Both the position numbers and the translations under genes were made by a program. Positions 1 through 7,133 of a stretch of 64,000 bases of DNA are shown one piece after another (positions within the stretch are counted from its first letter, which is position 1; each line of letters opens with the position of its first letter). The DNA is from Nocardia pseudobrasiliensis NBRC 108224 (GTDB lineage Bacteria > Actinomycetota > Actinomycetes > Mycobacteriales > Mycobacteriaceae), in NCBI RefSeq assembly GCF_001613105.1, contig NZ_BDBS01000002.1:434001-498000 (forward strand), in the 5' to 3' direction. The notes beneath the pieces were generated by a model. The model saw only the letters and a list, made by a program, of their open reading frames with translations, was not told where the DNA came from and ran no database searches.

Positions 1-2
1 CT

Positions 3-1049
3 GTGCGGGTATCCGACGAACAGCCGATCCTGCGCGGCGGCATCGCGACCGGTGTCGGCTCCTGGCCCGGCGTCGATCCGCGGGAGGCCGCGGCGACGAT
101 CGTCGGTGAACTGTCCGATCTCCCGCACCTGGTCGAATTGCCCGGCCGCGGAACGGGTTCGGATATGATCGGCCGTTCCTCCGCCCTGCTGATCGATCTG
201 CGCTTCGATACCACGACCCGGGGCTACCGGCTCGCGCCGCGGCCCGGTTCGGTGTCTCGGCGCGCCCACGATCTGCTGCGCACCGATCTGGACGCGCTCG
301 AAGAAGCCTGGGAGACAGCGGGTCTCGGCGACAGCGGCCGCGCGATCAAGGTGCAGGCGACGGGCCCGCTCACGCTGGCCGCTCAGGTCGAGCTGTCCGG
401 CGGCCATCGTATCCTCACCGATTCCGGTGCGGTGCGCGACCTTTCGGAATCACTGGCCGAGGGCGTGTCCCGGCACGCCGCCGAGGTCGCCCGCCGATTG
501 GGCGCGAATGTCGTTGTGCAGCTGGATGAACCGTCACTGACCGATGTCCTGAACGGTTCACTGAAGGGCACCAGCCTACTGGACACCGTGCCCGCCCTCC
601 CCGGCCCCGAGGCCCTGCACATTCTCGACACGGTGATCGCCGCCCAGTCCGCCCCCGTCCTGGTGCACAGCTGCGCCGGCGCACCGCCCCTGGAGTTCCT
701 TCGTGGAAGCGCCGCGGCCGCAATCGGTTTCGATCTCGCCACCATCGCGACGAGCGACCTCGACGCGGTCGGCGAACTGCTCGACGGCGGCAAATTCCTG
801 GCCCTGGGCCTGGTTCCGACCAAGGCGCCCGCGACGCCGCCGACCTGGCGCGCCGTCGCCGAACCGGCGGTCCGCCTGATCGACCGCCTCGGGTTCCGCC
901 GTCGTACCCTGGCCGAGCGGATCCTGATCAGCCCCGCCTGCGGCCTGTCGACCGCCCCGCTGAGCTGGGCTCGCCGCTCGCTGTCGCTGGCCACCGACGT
1001 CGCCCGCGCGTTCGGCGAGGAGCCGGAGGAGCTGTCCTTCGCGGACTGA
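3..1049 (+). CDS. MetE-like (cobalamin-independent methionine synthase family) protein
   Basis: The 348-residue product resembles the C-terminal catalytic half of MetE. It keeps a zinc-site pattern: His222-x-Cys224 in VHSCAG and a second cysteine, Cys313, in SPACGLST. It is far shorter than full MetE (about 750 residues) and lacks the N-terminal half, as in the mycobacterial gene Rv3015c that sits next to ligA. The substrate is therefore uncertain; methyl transfer to a thiol is inferred from the family. The GTG at base 3 is the first usable start, but the window edge hides the upstream region, so the true start may lie outside. The stop abuts the stop of the convergent next gene. Confidence 0.85.
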   Translation: MRVSDEQPILRGGIATGVGSWPGVDPREAAATIVGELSDLPHLVELPGRGTGSDMIGRSSALLIDLRFDTTTRGYRLAPRPGSVSRRAHDLLRTDLDALEEAWETAGLGDSGRAIKVQATGPLTLAAQVELSGGHRILTDSGAVRDLSESLAEGVSRHAAEVARRLGANVVVQLDEPSLTDVLNGSLKGTSLLDTVPALPGPEALHILDTVIAAQSAPVLVHSCAGAPPLEFLRGSAAAAIGFDLATIATSDLDAVGELLDGGKFLALGLVPTKAPATPPTWRAVAEPAVRLIDRLGFRRRTLAERILISPACGLSTAPLSWARRSLSLATDVARAFGEEPEELSFAD

Positions 1050-1394
1050 TCAGGACCCCAGATACGGCCGGGCGCCGGGGTGGTTGATCTGCCAGCGGTC
1101 GGGTTTGCCCATCGGATAGACCACGGTGATGTCCTCGCCGGGGGAGGGCCACTGGTTGACGTCCCAGGCGAACCGTCCGTAGACGGTTTCACCGGGGACC
1201 GTCGGTCCGGTGATGGTCCCGGTGATGGTGACGTACTGCTCACCCTGGGCCGCCGGGCGCGGGCTCACGCCGGTGACGCGCAGAGTCCCGGTCTCGGGCT
1301 GTGCGGGCGCCTTGCCGACCCGGCCGCGGCGATACACCGTGAACAGCCCGATCAGCACCAGCGCAAGCATGACGATGAACGCGAACTCCAGCAT
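1050..1394 (-). CDS. Small single-pass membrane protein, unknown function
   Basis: This 114-residue protein has one N-terminal membrane segment (about residues 4-21), then a basic stretch, then a soluble domain of about 80 residues. The soluble part is rich in Thr, Gly and Val, with repeated TITGT-type strands and a GRFAWDVNQW motif that suggests a small beta fold. I do not recognise a named family. It starts 36 bases after the AAA ATPase gene stops, on the same strand, so the two probably share a transcript. Its start, MLEFAFIVML, places the hydrophobic segment right at the N-terminus. Confidence 0.7.
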   Translation of the reverse strand: MLEFAFIVMLALVLIGLFTVYRRGRVGKAPAQPETGTLRVTGVSPRPAAQGEQYVTITGTITGPTVPGETVYGRFAWDVNQWPSPGEDITVVYPMGKPDRWQINHPGARPYLGS

Positions 1395-1429
1395 GCCCCC
1401 ATGCTATGCGCTGCCCCGCGGCCGCCGAT

Positions 1430-2686
1430 CTACAGCGCGGTCAGCTCGCTTGTCCCGGCGGCGGTGCGGCGCAGTTGCCAGACCGTGGTGCGGCGCGACT
1501 GCGAGCGACCGTTGCCGCGGTCGACGAGGGTGCGGTGGCGGGTGGTGAAGACCAGTTGCGCACCGCGGGAATTGGTTTCGGGATTCTGGAACAGCTGGAT
1601 GAGGCGGTCGGCGGTATCGCCGGTGAGATGGGTATCGATATCGTCGACGGCCAGGACGCGGCCGGTGTCCAGGGCGTCGAGCACCGCGGGCAGCAGCCGC
1701 AGCAGCGCCAGCGTGGCGGTGGATTCGTCGGCGATGTCGAAACTCGCCTCGATGCCCTCGTGCACCAGGCCGAGCCCGACGCCGCGGCGGGCGACCATGC
1801 GGGCGTAGAGGGTGTCGCGGGCGGTGCGCAGATTGGCGAGCTCGCGTTCCAGGGCCAGGGGAGTGAGGCCGTGGTCGCTCTCGAGCTGTGCGGCGTGCGA
1901 GGGGGAGGCGATGGCGGAGTCGAGTTCCTTTGCCAGGGTGGCGATTTCGCCGTCGAGATCGCGTAGGTAGTCGGCGTACATGGGGTCGTGGTCGGCGATC
2001 AGCAGATCCGAGATCCCCAGCTCGGCCGAGCGCAGCAGGAGTAGCAGCCGCGCGGCGTTGTCGGCCGAGCGCGTGATGTGACTGCCGAGGCGGTGTGCGA
2101 TCTCACTCGAATCCTGGGGCCCGCGAAGCACTTCCAACTGTGTAGCGAACCAGCGGTAGGCCGGGACCAGCGCCTCGGCGTACATCTGCCCGGACAGGCT
2201 GAGCAGCAACGCATTCGGGCGCACCAGCGGCACCAGCGCGCCGATGCCGTAGCGAACCGGCTCGAACATCGGGCCGATGCGCACCTGATCGTCCTCGCGC
2301 TCGAAGACGATGCGCTTGCGATTGTGCGGATGACTGTGCAGCCATTCGGCGGTCACATCGGCGTTGTCGAGCCGGAAGCCGTAGCTGTAGGGAATGCCCT
2401 CGGCGACGAAGGTCGCGACGAATTCCGAAGGGCGATCCGCGAATCCGAGATGCGGCGCGCGCACCGGTCCGGCGTAGGGATCCCATCCGGTGACCGAATT
2501 CAGGACCGCGTCGCGCATCTGCGCCAGCGCATCGATCAGGCTGGATTTACCGCTGGCGGCCGCCCCGTGCACGGCCGTGACGGGCGCCGGTAGCGAGCCG
2601 GCCCGGTTGCCGATCAACCGCAGTTCCTGCGATTCGGCCAGCGATCTGTGATTGGTCACCTGAAAACTGCGCAGCATCCGTGCCAT
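1430..2686 (-). CDS. AAA-family ATPase (OLD/RecF-like ATP-binding protein)
   Basis: The 418-residue product begins with the LRSFQVTNHRS pattern typical of stand-alone AAA_15/AAA_21 ATPases. A Walker A motif lies at about residues 41-48 (GAAASGKSS) and a Walker B-like VLAVDDID at about 344-351, followed by an FTTRH segment typical of these proteins. The middle is helical and variable. Relatives occur in toxin-antitoxin-like, abortive-infection and OLD-type systems, but no partner nuclease is adjacent. Only the small membrane protein follows it. The start is ambiguous: ATG 2686 is preceded by GGACGG at 4 bases, and ATG 2677 would have GGCAGG at 9 bases. Confidence 0.8.
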   Translation of the reverse strand: MARMLRSFQVTNHRSLAESQELRLIGNRAGSLPAPVTAVHGAAASGKSSLIDALAQMRDAVLNSVTGWDPYAGPVRAPHLGFADRPSEFVATFVAEGIPYSYGFRLDNADVTAEWLHSHPHNRKRIVFEREDDQVRIGPMFEPVRYGIGALVPLVRPNALLLSLSGQMYAEALVPAYRWFATQLEVLRGPQDSSEIAHRLGSHITRSADNAARLLLLLRSAELGISDLLIADHDPMYADYLRDLDGEIATLAKELDSAIASPSHAAQLESDHGLTPLALERELANLRTARDTLYARMVARRGVGLGLVHEGIEASFDIADESTATLALLRLLPAVLDALDTGRVLAVDDIDTHLTGDTADRLIQLFQNPETNSRGAQLVFTTRHRTLVDRGNGRSQSRRTTVWQLRRTAAGTSELTAL

Positions 2687-2720
2687 CCTGCCGTCCGCGC
2701 CCACATCGCGCGACATCGGC

Positions 2721-2777
2721 TTGACATGCAACCAAACGGATGCCTATTGTCTAGTTATGCAACCAAGGGGTTGCATA
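2721..2777 (+). promoter_or_regulatory. Promoter and operator of the ArsR-SRPBCC gene
   Basis: TTGACA at 2721-2726 and TATTGT at 2745-2750 (18-base spacer) form a plausible sigma-A promoter. Just downstream, TATGCAACC (2756-2764) and GGTTGCATA (2769-2777) make a perfect 9-bp inverted repeat with a 4-base spacer. The half-site ATGCAACCAA occurs again at 2726-2735, inside the promoter. The placement over the -35 to transcription-start region fits autorepression by the adjacent ArsR-type protein. Confidence 0.65.
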
Positions 2778-2791
2778 TGGAGGATGGTGAT

Positions 2792-3595
2792 GTGGACGAG
2801 GTGTTCAAGGCGCTGGCCGACCCGAGCCGCCGCTTGCTGCTGGACAGCCTGAACGCGCACAACGGCCAGACTCTGAGCCAGTTGTGCGCGGGGTTGGAGA
2901 TGACCAGGCAGGCGGTCAGCAAGCATCTGGCCGTACTGGCGGCGGCCAACCTGGTGACGACCCGTCGTCGCGGCCGGGAGAAGCTGCACTACCTCAATGC
3001 CGAACCCATCAACGCCATCGCCGACCGCTGGATCAATCGCTACGACCGCGGGCGCATCCACGCCCTCGCCGACCTGAAAACCGCATTGGAGAGCACGGCC
3101 ATGACCAACGAATTCGTCTACACGACCTACATCAAGACCACGGATCGCCTGTTGTGGCAGGCGCTTACGGAACCGGCGTTCACCAAGCGGTACTGGGGGG
3201 CGACGTTCGACACCGACTGGAAGGTCGGCTCGGAAATGGTCTGGCACCAACAGGATTGGTCCAGTAAGGACGCGGCGCAGGTGGTGCTGGAGGCCGATCC
3301 GTACCGGAGGCTGTCTTACACCTGGCACACCTTCGATTCGTCCTTCGCCGAGGCGATGCGGATGAATCCGGATGATGTTGCTGCGTGGGGGAGCGAGCCG
3401 CGTTCGAAGGTGGCCTTCGAGATCGAACCGATGGGCGAGATCGTGAAACTCACTGTGGTGCATGACGGTTTCGCGCCGGGCAGCGGTGTGCTGCTAGGCA
3501 TCAGCCAGGGCTGGCCCGGCATCCTGGCCAACCTCAAGACTCTGCTGGAAACCGGTGAGACGCTGCCGGAGCCGGAAGCTTCGGGCAAGTCCTGA
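2792..3595 (+). CDS. ArsR-family regulator fused to an SRPBCC (AHSA1) domain
   Basis: Residues 1 to about 100 form a winged HTH of the ArsR type (FKALADPSRR start, recognition region MTRQAVSKHLAVLAAANLV). Residues from about 105 to 250 form an SRPBCC/AHSA1 ligand-binding fold (FVYTTYIKTTDRLLWQALTEP, KRYWGATFDTDW). No metal-binding cysteine pair is visible, so the SRPBCC cavity is the likely sensor of an unknown hydrophobic ligand. I chose the GTG at 2792 because GGAGG (2779-2783) lies 8 bases upstream. The in-frame ATG at 2777 would overlap the palindromic operator and lacks a ribosome site. Confidence 0.88.
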   Translation: MDEVFKALADPSRRLLLDSLNAHNGQTLSQLCAGLEMTRQAVSKHLAVLAAANLVTTRRRGREKLHYLNAEPINAIADRWINRYDRGRIHALADLKTALESTAMTNEFVYTTYIKTTDRLLWQALTEPAFTKRYWGATFDTDWKVGSEMVWHQQDWSSKDAAQVVLEADPYRRLSYTWHTFDSSFAEAMRMNPDDVAAWGSEPRSKVAFEIEPMGEIVKLTVVHDGFAPGSGVLLGISQGWPGILANLKTLLETGETLPEPEASGKS

Positions 3596-3641
3596 TCTTG
3601 CTGCCGCCGTCTCGTGCGAACGATCGAAGAACGAGCCGGAG

Positions 3642-4001
3642 TCAGCCGCAACAGTTGGGGTCCAGGACTGCGCAGAGCGCTGACAGTGCGTCGCGACGGG
3701 CGTGGTGGAAGGTATTCATTCCTCTGCGCTCGGACTCGATCAGCCCGGCGTTGCGGAGTTGGGCAAGGTGATGGCTGACGGTCGATTCCGACAAGCCGAC
3801 CGTCGCGGCGAGGTCTCCGCTATTCGCTTCTCCGGTCGTGCTGGTCAGTAGCAGTGACATCAGTTTCACTCGCACCGGGTCGGCGATCGCCTTGAGCCGC
3901 AGCGCCACCTCGAGCGCGGCGGCGTCGTCGACCGGTGCGGCTGCCACGGGTGGGCAGCAGACAGGGGCGGACATATCGATCACGGGCAGCGCCTTGGGCA
4001 T
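3642..4001 (-). CDS. arsR: ArsR-family metal(loid)-responsive repressor
   Basis: The 119-residue winged-HTH protein has the core LKAIADPVRVKLMSLLL and the recognition helix SESTVSHHLAQLRNAGLI. Cysteine pairs near both ends (VCCPP at about 15-16 and NCCG at the C-terminus) are candidate As(III), Cd(II) or Pb(II) ligands, as in actinobacterial ArsR/CmtR-type sensors. It faces cadI across a 99-bp intergenic region holding inverted repeats. This is the arrangement I recall for M. tuberculosis Rv2640c-Rv2641. The metal specificity is inferred. An internal ATG (3974) just before the first cysteine pair is an alternative start. Confidence 0.87.
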   Translation of the reverse strand: MPKALPVIDMSAPVCCPPVAAAPVDDAAALEVALRLKAIADPVRVKLMSLLLTSTTGEANSGDLAATVGLSESTVSHHLAQLRNAGLIESERRGMNTFHHARRDALSALCAVLDPNCCG

Positions 4002-4022
4002 GAGGCAACTCTACCGACTTCA

Positions 4023-4080
4023 TTGACATATGTCGAAGAGGCGGTGCACACTCCTGTCGTCAGTTCTTCGATATATGTCT
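4023..4080. promoter_or_regulatory. arsR/cadI divergent promoter with inverted ArsR sites
   Basis: GACATATGTCGAAGAG (4025-4040) and the inverted, closely related AGACATATATCGAAGA (complement of 4065-4080) flank the intergenic region. The first contains the perfect palindrome GACATATGTC. A TTGACA at 4023-4028 overlaps it and could be the -35 of cadI. The A+T-rich ATATxTCGAAGA motif resembles known actinobacterial ArsR operators, so both genes are probably repressed by the neighbouring ArsR and induced by metal. Confidence 0.6.
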
Positions 4081-4100
4081 CACAGCTGGAGGATCCCGTC

Positions 4101-4568
4101 ATGTCCCGCATTCAACTCGCTCTGAACGTCGACGACCTCGATCAGGCGGTCACGTTCTATTCGACCCTCTTCAACGCTGAACCCGCCAAGCGCAAGCCCG
4201 GTTACGCGAATTTCGCCGTCATCGAGCCCCCGCTGAAGCTCGTGCTCATCGAAAACCGCGGGCACGGCGGCACCGTCAACCACCTCGGCGTAGAGGTCGA
4301 GTCCTCCGACGATGTGCGCGCCGAGATCGCGCGCCTGTCCCAGGCGGGCCTGTTCACGGAGGAGCAGATCGCGACCACGTGTTGCTTCGCCACCCAGGAC
4401 AAGGTCTGGGTCACCGCGCCGGATACCGAGCGCTGGGAGGTCTACACCGTGCTCGCCGACGGTGAATCCTTCGGCACCGCACCGGAACTCGGCGATGCCG
4501 AGGCCTTGCAGACGTGCTGCGGTACTGCGGAAGAGGCTGTCGCTTCCGGTGCGAGCTGCTGCTCCTGA
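4101..4568 (+). CDS. cadI: Cadmium-induced protein CadI (glyoxalase/VOC superfamily)
   Basis: The 155-residue protein matches mycobacterial CadI closely from memory, including QLALNVDDL, FNAEPAKRKPGYANFA, NHLGVEVES and TTCCFATQDKVWVT. It has the VOC fold and ends in two cysteine pairs (TCCG and SCCS) in addition to the internal CC, a thiol-rich pattern suited to soft-metal binding. CadI is induced by cadmium and arsenic in M. tuberculosis; its chemistry is unresolved. GGAGG sits 8 bases before ATG 4101. Divergent from arsR and followed by decayed arsenic-export sequence. Confidence 0.9.
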   Translation: MSRIQLALNVDDLDQAVTFYSTLFNAEPAKRKPGYANFAVIEPPLKLVLIENRGHGGTVNHLGVEVESSDDVRAEIARLSQAGLFTEEQIATTCCFATQDKVWVTAPDTERWEVYTVLADGESFGTAPELGDAEALQTCCGTAEEAVASGASCCS

Positions 4569-4616
4569 TCCGTATGCAAGTGGGTCGGTCGCACCGGCTG
4601 TTCGCTTCCTTCGACC

Positions 4617-4748
4617 TACGGCGCTGCCTCGGGTCAAGCCCTCGCCGGAGTCGTCGGCCCGCTGATCGAAGTCCCCGTCCTCGTCGGCCTGGTGTACGTC
4701 TCCCTCGCGCTACGAAACCGCTTCTCCCGCATCACCACCCCGCACTGA
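4617..4748 (+). pseudogene. Remnant of arsenite exporter Acr3 (C-terminus only)
   Basis: One frame encodes about 43 residues ending in a stop, with SGQALAGVVGPLIEVPVLVG. This is the characteristic last membrane helix of Acr3 arsenite permeases. Nothing upstream encodes the other nine or so helices: the frame begins only about 50 bases after cadI stops. It therefore looks like the tail left by a large deletion of an acr3 gene that once followed cadI. Confidence 0.7.
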
Positions 4749-4763
4749 ACGCGGAGCACCGCC

Positions 4764-4966
4764 ATGACCGACAACCCTCTTGCGCACGCCGACGCCGTTC
4801 GTGAAGGCACCACCTTCGAGCACTTCGTCACGTCCACCCCGATGCCCGCGGCCGAGGCGTCGGTCTGGCACTGCTCGCGGCGCTGCTGGAATCCACCGAC
4901 GCCGCAGGCATCTGGACGGTCCAACTCATCGAACGTCGCGGCATGCCGATTGCACGTGGGCGTTGA
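4764..4966 (+). pseudogene. Frameshifted remnant of an unidentified gene downstream of acr3
   Basis: GGAG lies 7 bases before ATG 4764, and the frame opens with MTDNPLAHADAVREG. After about 30 codons the coding-like frame shifts (near 4850-4860) to one reading GLALLAALLESTDAAG and WTVQLIERRGMPIARGR, then a stop at 4964-4966. The original frame runs on into the downstream terminator, which supports decay rather than a 101-residue gene. I do not recognise the parent family. Its position just after the acr3 tail suggests it belonged to the same arsenic operon. Confidence 0.4.
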
Positions 4967-5014
4967 AATCGACGCTCTCCCAGCCGTCGTATTCGCGCAT
5001 TACCTTTGGGGCGC

Positions 5015-5056
5015 AAAACAAACCGGACGCCTCGCCCAGGGCTGCGAGACGTCCGG
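5015..5056 (-). terminator. Rho-independent terminator of the first M4 protease gene
   Basis: CCGGACGCCTCG and its near-complement CGAGACGTCCGG (5023-5056) make a strong hairpin 18 bases beyond the stop at 5074. On the minus strand it is followed by a T-rich tract (complement of CAAAACAAA at 5013-5021). Confidence 0.7.
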
Positions 5057-5073
5057 CTCTGTTTCGTAAGGGA

Positions 5074-6765
5074 CTAGCTGGCCACGTTCAGGACGGGCAT
5101 CTTGACCGCCTTGACCGCGTTGGCGACCTGGGTGCAGTCGGCCGCTGTGGTGCCCTTGACCTTGTTCTGCACGTTGGCCTTGCACGCGTTGTTGAGTGCG
5201 CTGCCGAGGGTGCGGTAGGTCGCGTTGGACGTCAGCATGGTCTGCGTGGTCCAGTACAGGGCCGCGGTCTTCTCCAGGCCGATGCCGGTGACGGTCACGC
5301 CGTTGAGGCTGCCGCCGTCGACCAGCAGCTGCGCGGTTTTGTTGCCGACGCCGCTGTTGGTGTGGACGCCGCCCTGGTCACCGCTGCCGGTGTACCAGTA
5401 GGTCCCGCGGTAGGTGTCGGGCTGACGATGCGATTTGGGGTCCTTCATATCGCGAATGACGCCGAGGGAGCTGCACGCGCCGAGCTTCCACCGGTTGGCC
5501 GGGGTGTTGCAGGAGTTGGCCGTATCGGTGAGGAAGGTGAACTCGCCGAAGATGTCCGACATCGACTCGTTGATCGCACCCGACTCGTTGCGGTAGATCA
5601 GACCGTTGGTCTTCTCGGTCACGCCGTGGGTGAGCTCGTGGCCGGTGATGTCCTCGGTGGTCACACCGGAACCGTAGGCCATGTGGCCGTTGTTCCAGAA
5701 CGCGTTGGCGTACGGGCATGCCGACAGGTCACAGATCCGGACGGTGCCACGCAGGGCCTTACCGTGTCCGTCGCCGGTGTCCTTACCGATGTAGCTGGTC
5801 AGGTTGCCCGGCAGCTGGGTGTACTTGGTGTAGAAGCCCTCGGTGTTGCCGAAGTAGTTGAAGACGTTGTCCACATCGGCGACACCGACCGGACCCATGC
5901 CCTCCCAACGGGTGGCCTTGAAGCCCTGCGCGGTCCCGCACTCGGTCGGGTCGTAGGGGCTGTTCAGGTCGACGCGCTTGTTCTTGGCATCGCAGACGAC
6001 GCGGTTGAGATGCGCTGCCGCATCCCAGCTGTCGATCACCTTGGCGTTGTCGTTGGCATCGACGAAGACGACGAAGTTGCTGGGCTTCTCCTTGTCCTTG
6101 CCGTCGCCCTTGATCTCGACCTTGAACGCGGGCACCGCGACGCTCTTGCCGTCCTGCACGGACGCCAGCTTGGCGTCGTACCAGAAGGCTTGCGGCTCAT
6201 CGGCGGCCAGCTGATCGGCGGGGGTCTTGGTCTTGTCCGCGATCGCCTTCACCGCAGTCGTGGTCACGGCCTGGGCCGCCTTGGTGGAGGAGAACTTGCC
6301 CTGCGACTTCTGGGTCAGCGATCCGGTCGCCGAGACGAGCGAACCGTCCTTGGCCAGCAGCTGCGAGACGGAGGCGCCGAAGACGGGGATCGAGTCGATC
6401 TCCTGGCGCAACCGCACCGTGGAGCCCTCGCCCACCGGCAACACCTGGTCGACGACGAGCTTGCCGACCTGATCGGAGGTGAACACCTTCTCGACGCCCG
6501 GCGCGTGCGCCTGTGCGGCCGAGGGCGCTTCCTGCGGCGTACCGGCCGGCACCGGCACGGGCTGCTGAGGCACCACCTGGCGAATCGTGCCCTCGGGGTC
6601 CTTCAGGACCTGCTTGGGCACCACGGACAGATCCGAGCTGCTCGACGGCGGCTGCGGGGCCGAGGGCGGCTCACCGTAGGCACCCGTCGTCGACGCGAAA
6701 ATCGTTGTGGCTAAGGTCATTACCGATAAGGCGGCGTAACGCACCGCCCGTTTTCTTGGGTTCAT
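5074..6765 (-). CDS. Secreted M4-family (thermolysin-like) zinc metalloprotease, copy 1
   Basis: The 563-residue precursor has a basic n-region and signal peptide (about 1-30), an FTP/PepSY-like propeptide (about 90-240) and an M4 catalytic domain. The zinc site HELTH is at 376-380, the third ligand lies in NESMSD (Glu400), and the catalytic His is in GGVHTNSG (about 468). It should be an exported endopeptidase released after autocleavage of the propeptide. It is closely related to the next gene on the same strand. A GTG at 6783, six codons upstream, is an alternative start conserved in both copies. Confidence 0.92.
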   Translation of the reverse strand: MNPRKRAVRYAALSVMTLATTIFASTTGAYGEPPSAPQPPSSSSDLSVVPKQVLKDPEGTIRQVVPQQPVPVPAGTPQEAPSAAQAHAPGVEKVFTSDQVGKLVVDQVLPVGEGSTVRLRQEIDSIPVFGASVSQLLAKDGSLVSATGSLTQKSQGKFSSTKAAQAVTTTAVKAIADKTKTPADQLAADEPQAFWYDAKLASVQDGKSVAVPAFKVEIKGDGKDKEKPSNFVVFVDANDNAKVIDSWDAAAHLNRVVCDAKNKRVDLNSPYDPTECGTAQGFKATRWEGMGPVGVADVDNVFNYFGNTEGFYTKYTQLPGNLTSYIGKDTGDGHGKALRGTVRICDLSACPYANAFWNNGHMAYGSGVTTEDITGHELTHGVTEKTNGLIYRNESGAINESMSDIFGEFTFLTDTANSCNTPANRWKLGACSSLGVIRDMKDPKSHRQPDTYRGTYWYTGSGDQGGVHTNSGVGNKTAQLLVDGGSLNGVTVTGIGLEKTAALYWTTQTMLTSNATYRTLGSALNNACKANVQNKVKGTTAADCTQVANAVKAVKMPVLNVAS

Positions 6766-6812
6766 GCTTTTAGATGGAAGCACGGGCCTCGAAGCCCTGT
6801 GTGTGAAATCAC

Positions 6813-6824
6813 TTGCGCGACATC
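6813..6824 (-). promoter_or_regulatory. Element shared upstream of both M4 protease genes (copy 1)
   Basis: TTGCGCGACATC (plus strand) lies 59 bases from the ATG at 6765 and matches 11 of 12 bases of the element at 8882-8893, which is at the same distance from its own start. Conservation in otherwise diverged upstream DNA suggests a promoter or operator element. The region 6784-7133 holds nothing else I can identify. Confidence 0.4.
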
Positions 6825-7083
6825 GGGGGTTACTTGCCGGTTACGCAAATATCCTCGGCCGCAACGGGTTCGACGCAGTGAAATCAAGAGGGGATCAATG
6901 TCGCGTACTCGCGCGTAGAATGGCTCATCCGGCCAGCTGACGTGGGCTTATGTGAGCGAGAGCTGGTCGAATCAAACAGCTTTCATGACACGAGACCGGC
7001 GCGCGTCGCGCAACCTAGATCATCGACTCTCCGCGCGCAATGATCTTCGTCGATTCCGGAACCCCTACTGCCCGAAACGGGAA

Positions 7084-7116
7084 CCGGACGTCTCGCCCAG
7101 GGCGACGAGACGTCCG
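7084..7116 (-). terminator. Terminator-like hairpin after the second M4 protease gene
   Basis: CCGGACGTCTCG (7084-7095) and CGAGACGTCCGG (7105-7116) form a perfect 12-bp stem with a 9-base loop, just past the stop of the minus-strand gene. It is almost the same sequence as the hairpin after copy 1, so the duplication included the terminator. The T-tract is weak here. Confidence 0.6.
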
Positions 7117-7133
7117 GCTCGGCTTCGAAGGGA

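Noticed and set aside
4780..6714. Plus-strand open frame opposite the first M4 protease
   Set aside because: Its sequence is Val/Gly/Arg-rich antisense of the protease; the protease has a signal peptide and intact zinc site.
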